DNA of 58,123 nucleotides from Burkholderiales bacterium (GTDB lineage Bacteria > Pseudomonadota > Gammaproteobacteria > Burkholderiales > Burkholderiaceae_C). The notes under the pieces were generated by a model. That model was not told the origin of the DNA. It saw only the letters and a program-made list of their open reading frames with translations, and made no database searches. Below are positions 36,497-46,800 of the stretch, piece by piece. Each line of letters starts with the position of its first letter. The stretch's first letter is position 1. The stretch spans positions 1-58,123 of the forward strand of contig JAABRA010000370.1 of assembly GCA_011391155.1 (NCBI GenBank), in the 5' to 3' direction. The translations under genes were made by a program, and so were the position numbers.

Positions 36497-37198
36497 TCAG
36501 TGGCCGGACGGCGTTGTGGTCCCGCTGGTGCCCAGGTTGCGCTGCAGGATGTTGGAGAACTCCTCGATGAAGGTCTCCAGCTTGTTGGCCACACGGTCGA
36601 TGTCATGGGCAAAGCGGTTGTAGGCCACCACGGCCGGGATGGCGGCAAACAGCCCGATGGCGGTGGCCACCAGCGCCTCCGCAATGCCGGGGGCCACGGT
36701 GGCCAGCGTCACGGTCTGCAGGCTGGCCAGGCCGGTGAAGGCGTGCATGATGCCCCAGACCGTGCCGAACAGCCCCACGTAGGGCGAGACCGAGCCGACC
36801 GAGGCCAGGAACGACAGGTTGGACTCCACCACGTCGAGCTCGCGCTGGTAGCTGGCGCGCATCGCGCGGCGCGCACCGTCGAGCAGGGTGCCGGCATCCT
36901 TGATCTGGCGCTCCCGCAGCTTCTGGAACTCGCGCATGCCGCTGGCAAAGATGCGTTCCATCGGGCCGGCACTCTTGGCGTTCTGCGCGGCCGAGGCGTA
37001 GAGGTCGTTCAGGCTGGTGCCCGACCAGAACTCGCGCTCGAAAGCCTCATTGAGCGCCTTGACGCGCTTCAGGGCAAACAGCTTGCGGAAGATCGCGGCC
37101 CAGCTCGCCACCGACACGGCGACCAGCAGCAGCATCACGAGCTGCACCACGAAGCTGGCGTTGAGCACCAGGTGCAGGATGGAGAGATTGGCGTTCAT
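36497..37198 (-). CDS. tolQ: Tol-Pal system protein TolQ
   Basis: The 233-residue ExbB/MotA-type inner-membrane protein has three membrane helices (about 15-36, 132-158, 172-195) and the conserved block SVSPYVGLFGTVWGIMHAF (about 136-154). Its ATG overlaps the stop of the YbgC thioesterase gene (ATGA), the standard ybgC-tolQ-tolR-tolA order. Confidence 0.96.
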   Translation of the reverse strand: MNANLSILHLVLNASFVVQLVMLLLVAVSVASWAAIFRKLFALKRVKALNEAFEREFWSGTSLNDLYASAAQNAKSAGPMERIFASGMREFQKLRERQIKDAGTLLDGARRAMRASYQRELDVVESNLSFLASVGSVSPYVGLFGTVWGIMHAFTGLASLQTVTLATVAPGIAEALVATAIGLFAAIPAVVAYNRFAHDIDRVANKLETFIEEFSNILQRNLGTSGTTTPSGH

Positions 37199-37626
37199 TT
37201 CAGGGCTTCCAGAAGGTGCTGCGGCATCCGCGCGGGCTTGAGGGTGGCGGCATCCACCCAGCCGATGCGCAAGGTGCCTTCGCAGTGGATGAGCGTGTCA
37301 CCCGCCGGCGTTGTTTCATTTCCCGATAACGCCTGCTGAACGATGGTGATTGAGGCCCGCCCGGCTTCCGTCAAGCGCGCCGTCACGGTCAATGCATCGT
37401 CCAGGCGCGCCGGCCGGTGGTACTTGAGGGTGGCGTCGGTGACCACGAAGATGCCGCCGGTGGCATCGCGCAGCGCCTGCTGGCCGATCCCCAGCGAGCG
37501 CAGCCATTCGGTGCGCGCCCGCTCAAAAAACTTCAGGTAGTTGGCGTAGAACACGATGCCGCCCGCATCGGTGTCTTCCCAGTAGACACGGACGGGCCAG
37601 CCAAAGACGCTCGCGGTGTGTTTCAC
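37195..37626 (-). CDS. ybgC: Tol-Pal-associated acyl-CoA thioesterase YbgC
   Basis: A 143-residue hot-dog-fold thioesterase with the motif YWEDTDAGGIVFYANYLKF (15-33), the catalytic Asp being D20. YbgC hydrolyses short acyl-CoA or acyl-ACP and is associated with phospholipid metabolism near the Tol system. I choose the GTG start at 37626, which has a GGAG site and matches family length; a longer frame from 37791 overlaps the aminotransferase and looks non-coding. It is coupled to tolQ. Confidence 0.93.
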   Translation of the reverse strand: MKHTASVFGWPVRVYWEDTDAGGIVFYANYLKFFERARTEWLRSLGIGQQALRDATGGIFVVTDATLKYHRPARLDDALTVTARLTEAGRASITIVQQALSGNETTPAGDTLIHCEGTLRIGWVDAATLKPARMPQHLLEALK

Positions 37627-37684
37627 GGGGCAAGCTCCGTGCGGGGCACTGCGGCGCCACTCGCCCTGGGAGCGGCACGGCGGC

Positions 37685-38869
37685 TCATGCCAGCAGGGCG
37701 CGCAGGCGCCCGACCGCGGTCTGGAGGTGTTCCATGGAACTCGCCGTGGAAAAGCGGATGAACCGCCCGGTATCGGCGGTGCCGAAGTCACGCCCCGGCG
37801 TCACGGCCACATGCGCGCGCCGCATGAGCTCGAAGGCGAAGTCCCAGCTTCCGTTGACACCGAGTTTTTCACAGGCTGACGAGCAGTCGGCCCAGGCATA
37901 GAAAGCCCCGTCGGGCATCACCGGCACGGTCAGCCCCATGGCATTGAGCGCCGGGATGAAAAAGTCGCGCCGCGCCTTGAACTCGGCGCGCCGGTGCTCG
38001 TACTCGGCGATGCTTGCGGGCTCGAAACAGGCCAGTGCGGCGTGCTGCGACACCGTGCTGGCGCAGATGAACAGGTTCTGCGCCAGGCGCTCGATCACCG
38101 GCACCAGCGCCTCGGGCACGACCATCCAGCCCAGGCGCCAGCCGGTCATGTTGAAGTACTTGGAGAAACTGTTGATGCTGATGACCGTCTCGTCGAGGGC
38201 CAGCGCGGTCTGGCCGAAGGTGTCATCAAAGCTCAGCCCCAGGTAGATCTCGTCGATCAGCGTGATGCCGCCACGGGCCTGCACCACGGCATGGATGCGG
38301 CGCAATTCGTCCGGGTGGATCGAAGTGCCGGTGGGGTTCGACGGCGAGGCCAGCAGCACCCCGCGCGTCCTGGGCCCCCAGGCCGTAAGCACCTTTTCTG
38401 CGCTTAACTGGAACCGCTCGGATGCGGTGGTTGGAATCAGCACTGCCGTGCCTTCGGCGGCGCTGACAAAGTGCCGGTTGCAGGGGTAGCTCGGGTCCGG
38501 CATGAGGATTTCATCGCCGGCCTCGATCAGCGCCAGGCAGGCCAGTTGCAGCGCGGCGGAGGCGCCGGCAGTGATGACGATGCGGCTGGCGGGGATGTCG
38601 ACGCCGAAACGCCCGGCATACCAGCCGCTGATGCGCTCGCGCAAGGCCAGCAGGCCGGTCGCCTGCGTGTACTGCGTGGCGCCGTCGTGAATGGCGCGGA
38701 CGGCCGCTTCCTGCACCAGCGGCGGCGCGGTGAAATCGGGTTCGCCGATGTTCAGGAAAATCATCGGCGCGTCGGTGTGCGCCACCTCGCGGGCCATCGC
38801 CGAGGCCGCCTTGGCGACCTCCATCACATAGAACGGCTCGATGCGCCGCGCGCGTTCCGAGATGTTCAT
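37685..38869 (-). CDS. Class I/II pyridoxal-phosphate aminotransferase
   Basis: The 394-residue enzyme binds PLP at K237 (SINSFSKYFNMTG, 231-243). Further fold-type I marks are NIGEPDF (40-46), SNPTG (177-181) and the C-terminal carboxylate-binding FIRFSTA. It fits the aspartate/alanine-type group, but the substrate cannot be assigned. It lies between nusB (8 bases upstream) and ybgC, inside the long minus-strand run. Confidence 0.92.
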   Translation of the reverse strand: MNISERARRIEPFYVMEVAKAASAMAREVAHTDAPMIFLNIGEPDFTAPPLVQEAAVRAIHDGATQYTQATGLLALRERISGWYAGRFGVDIPASRIVITAGASAALQLACLALIEAGDEILMPDPSYPCNRHFVSAAEGTAVLIPTTASERFQLSAEKVLTAWGPRTRGVLLASPSNPTGTSIHPDELRRIHAVVQARGGITLIDEIYLGLSFDDTFGQTALALDETVISINSFSKYFNMTGWRLGWMVVPEALVPVIERLAQNLFICASTVSQHAALACFEPASIAEYEHRRAEFKARRDFFIPALNAMGLTVPVMPDGAFYAWADCSSACEKLGVNGSWDFAFELMRRAHVAVTPGRDFGTADTGRFIRFSTASSMEHLQTAVGRLRALLA

Positions 38870-38876
38870 GGGCGCT

Positions 38877-39431
38877 TCATGGGCGGGCCTTGCCGCTCAG
38901 GCGGTCGGCGTCCACCTCGACCGTACGCAGCCTGGGTGCCAGGCCGTTGAGCACGGCGTTGACGTATTTGTGGCCGTCGGTGCCGCCAAATTCCTTGGCC
39001 AGCTCGATGCACTCGTTGAGCGCCACGCGCCAGGGCACGTCGGGGCAGTGCAGGAACTCCCAGGCGCCGATCCAGATGATGCCGTGCTCGATCGGCGATA
39101 TTTCGACGAGTTTGCGGTCCAGCAGCGGCAGGATCAGCGCGTCCAGTTCGGCCGCCTGTTCGATGCAGCCGTGCAGCAGGGCGTCGTAGTGCGCTGCGTC
39201 GGCCTTGTGAAAGCCGGCCAGGTCGCGCGTGAAGGCATCGATGTCGCTGGCCGCGTTGCCGCCGACCAGGTGCTGGTACAAGCCCTGCAGCGCAAACTCC
39301 CGCGAGCGGCTGCGTGCGGATTTGGACGCCGCCTTGCGCGCGCCCGTGCCGGTGGTGCCAGAGCGGGACTGGCGCGGCGGGCGTTTGCCCGACGGTGCCG
39401 GCGGGGTGGATCGGGCGGGTGTGTCGCTCAT
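38877..39431 (-). CDS. nusB: Transcription antitermination factor NusB
   Basis: NusB binds boxA RNA together with NusE/S10 and supports rRNA antitermination. The 184-residue protein has the NusB core from about 43 ([15 protein letters not shown]) to about 180, with WIGAWEFL and [19 protein letters not shown] as marks. A 40-residue basic, Ser/Thr/Pro-rich extension precedes the core, which makes it longer than E. coli NusB (139). The ATG overlaps the ribH stop (ATGA), the frequent ribH-nusB arrangement. Confidence 0.95.
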   Translation of the reverse strand: MSDTPARSTPPAPSGKRPPRQSRSGTTGTGARKAASKSARSRSREFALQGLYQHLVGGNAASDIDAFTRDLAGFHKADAAHYDALLHGCIEQAAELDALILPLLDRKLVEISPIEHGIIWIGAWEFLHCPDVPWRVALNECIELAKEFGGTDGHKYVNAVLNGLAPRLRTVEVDADRLSGKARP

Positions 39432-39892
39432 GAAAGCTCGTCCAGCAGGTTGGCCATTTCCACGGCCACGCGGGCCGCATCACGGCCCTTGTCGGTCTGG
39501 CGGGCGACGGCTTGTTCGAGATTTTCAGTGGTGATGATGGCATTGGCCACGGGCAGCTGGTAGTCCAGCGCGACACGGCTGACGCCCGCCCCGGATTCGT
39601 TGGCGACCAGCTCGAAATGGTAAGTTTCACCGCGGATGATGCAGCCCAGCGCAATCAGTGCGTCGTATTTGTCCTTTTCGGCCAGGGCCTGCAAGGCCAC
39701 CGGCACCTCCAGCGCGCCGGGAACCCGCACCTGGTCGATGTGTTTCGGGTTCACACCGAGCGCCTCCAGTTCGGCCAGGCAGGCTGAAGCCAGGGCGTCG
39801 GTGATGCTTTCATTGAAGCGGGCCTGCACGATGCCGATGTACAGCTTCTTGCCATCCAGCCGGTCGGCTGTTCCTTTTTCTGCGCCAAACAT
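39428..39892 (-). CDS. ribH: 6,7-dimethyl-8-ribityllumazine synthase
   Basis: RibH condenses 5-amino-6-ribitylaminouracil with dihydroxybutanone phosphate, the next-to-last step to riboflavin. The 154-residue protein shows [12 protein letters not shown] (about 57-68) and the active-site block [14 protein letters not shown] (about 86-99) with the catalytic His. It is coupled to nusB and follows ribBX by three bases. Confidence 0.97.
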   Translation of the reverse strand: MFGAEKGTADRLDGKKLYIGIVQARFNESITDALASACLAELEALGVNPKHIDQVRVPGALEVPVALQALAEKDKYDALIALGCIIRGETYHFELVANESGAGVSRVALDYQLPVANAIITTENLEQAVARQTDKGRDAARVAVEMANLLDELS

Positions 39893-39895
39893 GTC

Positions 39896-41014
39896 TTATT
39901 CCTTGGGGATGTAACCGGTGATTTCCAGGCCGTAACCGGTCATGCTGGGCATGCGGCGCGGGTTGCCCATGAGGCGCATCCTGTGCACGCCGCACTCGCG
40001 CAGGATCTGTGCGCCGATGCCGTAGGTGCGCAGGTCCATGCGCCCGCGCTCGGGCGCCTGGGCGGCGCGGGCCGTGCCCTCGAACTGCTCCAGCAGTTGC
40101 TTCGCGCTTTCCCCGCAATTGAGCAGCACGGCCACCCCCTTGCCCTGGCTGTCGAGGTAATGCAGGCTGGAGTCCAGACCCCAGGAATGCATCGAACGGT
40201 TGACTTCCAGCGCGTCGAGCACCGACAGCGGTTCGTGCACCCGCACCGGCACGGTGTCGCCGGCATCCCAGCTGCCCTTGACCAGCGCCAAGTGCACCGA
40301 CTGGCTGGTCTTGTCGCGGAAAGCATGCGCGGTGAATTCGCCATACGCGGTGTGCAGGGGGCGGGCACCGATCTTTTCGACCAGCGATTCATTGCGGCTG
40401 CGGTGGTGAATCAGGTCAGCGATGGTGCCGATCTTCAGGCCATGCTCCGCGGCGAAAACCTGAAGGTCGGGCAAGCGGGCCATGGTGCCATCGTCGTTCA
40501 TGATCTCGCAGATCACGGCGGAGGGCGAGCAACCGGCCATCGCGGCCAGGTCGCAGCCGGCCTCGGTGTGACCGGCGCGGATCAGCACACCGCCATCCAC
40601 GGCCTGCAACGGAAAGACATGGCCAGGTTGCACCAGATCGGTGGGCTGGGCATGGCTGGCAACGGCCACCTGCACGGTGCGTGCCCGGTCCGCCGCGGAA
40701 ATGCCGGTGGTCACGCCCTCGGCCGCCTCGATCGACACGGTGAATGCGGTGCTGTAGAACGTGCCGTTGCGCGCGGCCATGGGCGGCAGGCGCAGGTATT
40801 CACAGCGTTCGCGGGTGAGCGTGAGGCAGATCAGGCCGCGGCCGAAGCGCGCCATGAAGTTGATGGCCTCTGGGGTGACGTGGTCGGCCGCGAGCACCAG
40901 GTCGCCTTCGTTCTCGCGGTCTTCTTCGTCGACCAGGATCACCATGCGGCCGGCGCGCATGTCGGCAATGATGTCCTCCACTGGGGAGATGGGAACAGGG
41001 GTCGGGGCGGTCAT
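39896..41014 (-). CDS. ribBX: 3,4-dihydroxy-2-butanone-4-phosphate synthase with degenerate GTP cyclohydrolase II domain
   Basis: The N-terminal domain (1-205) is a complete Rib[12 protein letters not shown] (29-39), HTPEAINF-like [22 protein letters not shown] and the metal-site glutamates are present, so it makes dihydroxybutanone phosphate. The C-terminal domain (about 210-372) has the GTP cyclohydrolase II fold but lacks the zinc cysteines of the CRRCDCG-type motif; the region [17 protein letters not shown] has no Cys. I therefore expect no cyclohydrolase activity, as reported for RibBX hybrids, and a true RibA elsewhere. Coupled to ribE by ATGA. Confidence 0.9.
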   Translation of the reverse strand: MTAPTPVPISPVEDIIADMRAGRMVILVDEEDRENEGDLVLAADHVTPEAINFMARFGRGLICLTLTRERCEYLRLPPMAARNGTFYSTAFTVSIEAAEGVTTGISAADRARTVQVAVASHAQPTDLVQPGHVFPLQAVDGGVLIRAGHTEAGCDLAAMAGCSPSAVICEIMNDDGTMARLPDLQVFAAEHGLKIGTIADLIHHRSRNESLVEKIGARPLHTAYGEFTAHAFRDKTSQSVHLALVKGSWDAGDTVPVRVHEPLSVLDALEVNRSMHSWGLDSSLHYLDSQGKGVAVLLNCGESAKQLLEQFEGTARAAQAPERGRMDLRTYGIGAQILRECGVHRMRLMGNPRRMPSMTGYGLEITGYIPKE

Positions 41015-41673
41015 GCGGGTTCCTTGGGCAATGGGGTCGAGGCGGACGACGGGGTCGAAGCGGCGCTGAGCATGCGTTCTACGTAACGGGCGATCAGGTC
41101 GATCTCCAGGTTGACGGGATCGTTCTCATGCAGCGCGCCGAGGGCGGTGTTTTCCACGGTGTGGGGGATCAGGTTGATGCTGACTTCACACCCCTGGGAC
41201 GTGTCCTTGATGCGGTTCACGGTGAGGCTGACGCCGTTGACGGTAATCGAGCCTTTGTAGGCGAGGTATTTGCCCAGTTCGCCAGGCGCGAGCAGGCGCA
41301 GTTCCCAGCTTTCGCCAACCTCGGCAAAACGGGTGACCCGGCCGATGCCATCGACATGGCCCGAGACGATGTGCCCGCCAAGCCGGTCGTTCGCGCGCAG
41401 GGCCTTCTCCAGGTTGACCGCGCCGGGCCGGTCGAGGCCGGCGGTTTTCAGCAGCGACTCGGCGGAGATGTCGATGGTGAACTGACGGCTGGCGGGGGCC
41501 AGCGTGGTGACTGTCATGCAGGCGCCATTGAGCGCAATGCTGTCGCCCAGGCCCACGTCGTCGAGATACCCGGCGGGCGCCTCAAGGGTGAGTCGCTTGC
41601 CATGGTCCAAAGAGCTTCCCAGGTCGTGGACGGCGGCGATGCGCCCCACGCCGGTGATGATTCCGGTAAACAT
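41011..41673 (-). CDS. ribE: Riboflavin synthase alpha subunit
   Basis: The 220-residue enzyme dismutates two lumazine molecules to riboflavin. It shows the tandem lumazine-binding folds: [12 protein letters not shown] at residue 1, then [16 protein letters not shown] (about 100-115) in the second. The C-terminal tail after about 205 is Ser/Pro-rich and poorly conserved. Its stop overlaps the ribBX start. Confidence 0.96.
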   Translation of the reverse strand: MFTGIITGVGRIAAVHDLGSSLDHGKRLTLEAPAGYLDDVGLGDSIALNGACMTVTTLAPASRQFTIDISAESLLKTAGLDRPGAVNLEKALRANDRLGGHIVSGHVDGIGRVTRFAEVGESWELRLLAPGELGKYLAYKGSITVNGVSLTVNRIKDTSQGCEVSINLIPHTVENTALGALHENDPVNLEIDLIARYVERMLSAASTPSSASTPLPKEPA

Positions 41674-41728
41674 CGGGCTATTTTCGCAGGAATGGCGGCG
41701 ATCTCCCGGCCGCGTGCGTAAAACCGGC

Positions 41729-42856
41729 CTAAAAGAGGTCGCGTCCGGGGCGGCGGGCGATGATGCGCAGGTCCGGCCCGATCATTTCGGCAGAAGTAAA
41801 CGTCAGCGGCACGGCGTCGGCCAGCGCCGTCAGCGGTCCGAAATGGGCCATGTCATGTCCTTGCCCGATGAGCTTGGGTGCCAGATAGACCACAAATTCG
41901 TCCACCAGGCCCTCCCGGATCAGTGAGCCGTTGAGCTTGTGGCCGGCCTCGACGTGCACCTCGTTGATGTCGCGGCGGGCCAGATCATGCAGCAGGGCGG
42001 CCAGGTCGACCTTGTGTTCCGTCCCGGGCGTCCGGCCAGGCAGGTGGATCACCGTGGCCCCGCTTGCCTCCAGGGCTGCTTTCCGGGCCTCGTTGTCGAC
42101 CGCCGCGTAAATGAAGACCGCGCGCCCCGGCGTGAAAAGCTGCGCGTCCAGTGGTGTCTCCATCCGGCTGTCGACCACCACCAGATTCGGCTGGCGCGGT
42201 GTGTCCACAAGTCGCACGTCCAGGCGCGGGTTGTCGTCCAGCACCGTGCCGATGCCCGTGAGCACCGCGCAGGCGCGGGCGCGCCAGGCGTGTCCATCGG
42301 CACGCGCGGGCTCCGACGTGATCCATTGGCTCCCGCCATTGTCCAGCGCAGTCTTGCCGTCGAGCGACGCGGCGATCTTGATGCGCACCCAGGGCGTCTG
42401 GCGCAACATGCGGCTGAAGAAGCCGATATTGAGTTCACGGGATTCGTCGGCGCCAGGGCCGACTTCCACGTCAATGCCCGCCGCCCGCAGGCGCGCGAAA
42501 CCCTGACCGGCGACCTGGGGATTGGGATCGGCGATCGAGGCGACGACCCGGCTGATGCCGGCCTCGATCAAGGCCTCACAACAGGGCCCGGTGCGGCCGT
42601 GATGGGAACAGGGTTCCAGCGTGACCCAGGCCGTCGCGCCCTGGGTCGACACGCCCCGCGCCCGGGCATCGCGCAGGGCCATGATTTCCGCATGGGGGCC
42701 GCCAGCCTGCTGGGTGTGGCCGGTGCCGACGACGGTGCCATCGGGCGCGGTCAGCACGCAGCCTACACGGGGGTTGGGGGAGGTGAGGCGCAGGCCCAGC
42801 GCCGCCAGCGCCAGCGCATCGCGCAGGGGCGCCGCGAGGACGGGGGCGCCGGTCAC
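41729..42856 (-). CDS. ribD: Bifunctional pyrimidine deaminase/reductase of riboflavin synthesis
   Basis: RibD deaminates and reduces the pyrimidine product of GTP cyclohydrolase II. The deaminase half has the zinc site HAEIMAL (about 55-61) and PCSHHGRTGPCCEAL (about 84-98); the reductase half starts near 155 (WVRIKIAASLDGKTAL) and has the VHVEAGHKLNGSLI block near 310. There is no ATG at the head. I prefer the GTG at 42856, because it overlaps the fimT stop as GTGA; a TTG at 42868 is the alternative. Length is 375 residues. Confidence 0.93.
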   Translation of the reverse strand: MTGAPVLAAPLRDALALAALGLRLTSPNPRVGCVLTAPDGTVVGTGHTQQAGGPHAEIMALRDARARGVSTQGATAWVTLEPCSHHGRTGPCCEALIEAGISRVVASIADPNPQVAGQGFARLRAAGIDVEVGPGADESRELNIGFFSRMLRQTPWVRIKIAASLDGKTALDNGGSQWITSEPARADGHAWRARACAVLTGIGTVLDDNPRLDVRLVDTPRQPNLVVVDSRMETPLDAQLFTPGRAVFIYAAVDNEARKAALEASGATVIHLPGRTPGTEHKVDLAALLHDLARRDINEVHVEAGHKLNGSLIREGLVDEFVVYLAPKLIGQGHDMAHFGPLTALADAVPLTFTSAEMIGPDLRIIARRPGRDLF

Positions 42857-43392
42857 GACGTTGGGCAAGTGGTCGCCGGGCGGGGGTCATGCACCCGGGC
42901 GCGACCTGAGCGTTCGATGATCAGGCAACGGATGCGGTCGGTGCCCGAGGCGGTGATTTTCCAGGTTGCGTTGGCTGAGCCGCCGATGGAAGCCAGAAAA
43001 CCGCTGCCTTCGTAACCGAAATAATTGTTAACCCCAGACTGCTTGGCGATCGTGACACCTGCCGGCGGCTTCTCCGGGGTAAGCACCAAGGTGTCCGTTC
43101 CGCTGTCAAAGCTGCTGTTCTGGTTGGTGTCGATAAAGATGCGGTAGCCGTCTGCCCATGCCCCGCCGGAGCCGGCCGAGGGCTGCACGATCACCCGCTG
43201 GTTGAACTTCAGGGCCGTGCTGCGCGCTTGCATGGCGGAGCTCTGAAAGTCGCTCGTGACCGCGTTCAGGCGCTGATTGACGAGCAGGGTCCGCAAACCC
43301 GGCACGGCCAGCGTCATCATGATGGCGACCATCGCCACCACGACCATCAATTCGATCAGCGTGAAACCGCGGTGGCGCAGGGGGTTGTTCAT
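42853..43392 (-). CDS. fimT: Type IV pilus minor pilin, FimT/GspH family
   Basis: The 179-residue prepilin has a short leader ending in G-F (HRGFTLIELMVVVAMVAIM, 7-25) with the glutamate at +5, the form cut by PilD. The C-terminal part is a GspH/FimT beta domain with one late disulfide pair possible (C at about 157 and 176). Minor pilins of this type form the priming complex of the pilus with PilV, PilW, PilX and PilE. The ATG at 43392 follows pilE by one base; ribD follows in GTGA overlap. Confidence 0.9.
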   Translation of the reverse strand: MNNPLRHRGFTLIELMVVVAMVAIMMTLAVPGLRTLLVNQRLNAVTSDFQSSAMQARSTALKFNQRVIVQPSAGSGGAWADGYRIFIDTNQNSSFDSGTDTLVLTPEKPPAGVTIAKQSGVNNYFGYEGSGFLASIGGSANATWKITASGTDRIRCLIIERSGRARVHDPRPATTCPTS

Positions 43393-43393
43393 T

Positions 43394-43855
43394 TCAGGGC
43401 CAGCATGCCGACTTGTCGGTTTTCCCGCCACTGAGCTGGCAGTCTTTGGCGCCGCCGCTGGTCAGTGAAAGATGGGTGATCCCCGCAGGGTCATTGGCCA
43501 CCCGCATCTGGCCCTCCATCTTCACGCATTCGGCAAGTCCGGCGCCGCAGGCTACGGCGGAAAAGTTGATGCAGGCACTGTTCGCCGCGTTGTCACCGGA
43601 AAATTTCCGGATGACGGCCGATGAGGATGCCGTAAACGCCGCGTACGCGTTGTACTGCGTGTAGTAGCGTTCCTGCTGCTGCATGGCCTGCATCAGGCCG
43701 CCTCGGCACTCGGCACGCCGGCCCTTGGCAATCTGGCTGGTGTAGGCCGGGTAGGCGACGGCGCCCAGGATGCCGACAATGGCCACCGTGATCATCAACT
43801 CGATCAGCGTGAAACCCCGGTTTTCAGTGGCTCTGTGCAATTTTGCAATCTCCAT
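43394..43855 (-). CDS. pilE: Type IV minor pilin PilE
   Basis: The 153-residue prepilin has a leader and N-helix NRGFTLIELMITVAIVGILG (12-31), then AYPAYTSQIAKGRRAE, which is typical of the PilE minor pilin at the end of pilV-W-X-Y1-E operons. Four cysteines in the C-terminal half (NSACINFSAVACGAGLAEC) suggest the D-loop disulfide. It lies 27 bases after pilY1. Confidence 0.92.
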   Translation of the reverse strand: MEIAKLHRATENRGFTLIELMITVAIVGILGAVAYPAYTSQIAKGRRAECRGGLMQAMQQQERYYTQYNAYAAFTASSSAVIRKFSGDNAANSACINFSAVACGAGLAECVKMEGQMRVANDPAGITHLSLTSGGAKDCQLSGGKTDKSACWP

Positions 43856-43882
43856 GGCGTACTCAAGGCTCAGCGGGCCTGA

Positions 43883-46800
43883 TCAGTTGCGCAGTTCACG
43901 CCAACTCATGCGTCCAGCCGGGATGGATATGGATTGTAGTTTCTTGCCATCCACCAGGGCGTTGCCCGCATCGGTGATCTTGGTGCTGGAACTGACGACC
44001 TGCTGCTCGATGGTCACGGTTCGCCGTCCGGTCGGGGTGCGGGCGGTGTAAGAGCTGTCATCGAGTTCGATCTGGAAGATTTTCGGTCCGCTGGGAATGC
44101 CCGGTGAAGACGTGAAAACCCCGCAGACGCTGGTGCCATAGACCGGGTTCAGGCAATATTTACGCCCCGTGCCGTCGCCCGAGCACGTGCCTTCAGGAAT
44201 GGCCGCGGCAAAGATGACGGCCCCAATACCCAGCGCGGATTCGACGGCGATCCGTTCCCGCGTTTCGGGCAGGTTGATCAGCCAGCCCCGATACTGGCCA
44301 GTTCCCTTGCCAAACGCAAAAGTACCGGTGCCCAGGGCGACCGAGCCATTTGAAAGCGTTGCCGCGCGCGCGTAAAGCTTGTTGCGGGGAACCGTGAAGT
44401 CCGTGGCGCTGGTCTCGATCGAGTCCCAGATGCCATAAATCGACTGTACCCCAGCGGTGGACGTATCGGAGGGTTCCACGAACTTGCCCGTGCCAAAAAT
44501 CACCATGTATCCCAAAGCATTCGCTTCAACAACCTGCGGTGACGTCGTGATCGGTTGTCGGGTACCGGTGGGGTACTCGGCGACGAAGATCGGCTTGCGC
44601 ACACCACTGGCCTGAAACACGGAGGTGTTCAGGTTCGAACTGCTGATGCCGTCGCTCAGGTCGATCTTCCACACATTGCCCTGCAGGTCGCCCGCATACA
44701 GCAGCCTGGCTTCGCCATTCGGGCCCGTGATGAAGCCCGGGTTCAACAGCCCGTTGACTGTGGTGGTGCTTGCCACCGGAAAGACCACCTTGAAGTAGTT
44801 GGTTCCCTCGGCCCAGGCCGCGCTTGCCGCCTTGTCCACGCTCAGGAAGAACAGGGCCTGGCCACCGGTGCTGCTGGCAGAGCCATCCGCCTTGTAGTTG
44901 TTGTAGCCGCTACCCACCGCGACGAACCATTTGTAGGTTGCCGGGTCTGAGGATGTGGCGCCAGGCACCTTGAGTTTGACCAGTGCGGGCTGGGTGAGCA
45001 CGTTGCCCATGTCGGGGTCATTCGCGTCGGTGAACTCAAACATGACATTGCCAACGCCAAAGGTCGCGGGGTTGGTAACGTCCAGCGCGTAGATGCCCTG
45101 CGCGCCGCCGCCCATGCCCGCTACCAGCAGGGTTTTCCAGTTCGAGCCGACCTGTGCCTCGCCGACCTGGGGAACACCGTCCACGAAGGGCAGGTGACGA
45201 TAGGTGGGGTGGGTCAATTTGTTCAAGTTGGTGGCCACGGCACGGGGAATGTAGGCGAACAACTCCTTGCCGTCGTCGGCCCGAAAGGCGTGCATCATGC
45301 CGTCGTTGGCGCCGACAAAGATCGTGGCGGCGCGGTTCTTGACGGTCTGGGCGAAAGCCAGGTAGCCCGGGCCCGAAAGGTTCGGGTCGGCCGCCTGCTT
45401 GAACACCGGCCCGGAGTTGATGACGTCACCCATGATGCTGCCGCGTCGGCGCAATTCGCCGCCGCTGCTCGCCTCTTCGTCGCTGCGGATGCCCCGGAGC
45501 CAGTTGATGCGCGCATCGGTCAGGCTGTCGGTGGTGCTGGTCGAGGGGTTGGTGCCCAGCGCCGTCAGGACCGCGCTGTCAAACTGGCCCTTGTTGGCCA
45601 CGTTGAACAGCACGCCGGTGGTGGCACCGCCCACGGTGGCCATGGTGATGATGTTGCGATCCACCGGTTTGACCAACGGATCTTCGAGGGTCCCGTTTCC
45701 GGCATTCGATGCCGTCGTCAAGATGACGCCGGCATCCCAGATAACTTCGTTGGTGGATTCCACCGTTCCCGTGGTGGTGTTCAGCACCAGTTTGGAGCGC
45801 TGCACTGTGCCCGACCAGTCCCCCGCGCTGAACTGCGGTGCGAAGAAGTCTCCATTGGGCGCATCCGAGGTGTACCGCGCTGAGCTGATGGCCGATACCG
45901 ATACAGCGCCCCTTTCGCTGGATGCGGCCTTGAAGAACTTGCGGATGCCGGCAATCATCTTTTCCGCCTGGCTGGCAATCACGTAACCGTCAGGCGTATT
46001 GAGGGCGCTGCTGTCTTCCCACTCCTGGTTGCTCAATGCGTCGCCGGAGGTCTTGAAGGGGTTGCCGTCCAGGTTCGCGTCGTTGAACCAGCCGTATTTA
46101 CCCGCCAGGTAAAAACTGCTGCGGCGTGGCCGGATGCCACGTGCGTTATCGTCTTCGATGCTGCCGTTGCCGTATTCATCCACGTCAATCGCAAAGGTCT
46201 TGACGCGAATGTCCTTCATGCTCTGGCCAGCCTTCACGTCCTTGCGGATGGACTGGGTGTTGGCCCAGTAGGCCGCGCCGGCCCAGTAAAACCCGGAACA
46301 GGTCGCACCGGTGCAACTCGTGGCCAAGCTGCCGTTGTTGCTGTTGGGGTTCGGGTTGCCCGTCGTGTTCTGGCTCCGCCCCAGCTGGTCGACGTAAGCT
46401 TTGGATGATCCGGTTTCAAAGCCGGACAGCAGATCAGTCCAATTCACCGCGTTGAATGACGTCGTCGGGCTTGATCCCGGAACCGACTCCACCGCGCGCG
46501 CAAGATCACCGTAGCCCGTGTCGTTGACGCCGCCGGGTGACCGATGACCGGGAAGTTGCTTGTCGGAGTGCGTGTTGACGTCGCCGATGGCCAGAATGTA
46601 GTTGCGGCGTTCGCAGGCGTTTTGTACTGGATCGGTCCAGCTGGTATAGACCGGGAAGCCATCGGCCTTGGTGGCATCCGCCGTGTATGGGGAAATCGCT
46701 TGCGCCGAGGGTTGCAGGCCCTGGAAATAGCGCAGCGCCTCGTAATACAGCTCGCCCACCGGGTCATAGGTCTTGTAATAACCCAGGTTGGCGGGGTCGG

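Noticed and set aside
41674-41728. FMN riboswitch for the rib genes
   Set aside because: The gaps around ribD and ribE are too short and show none of the FMN-aptamer blocks.
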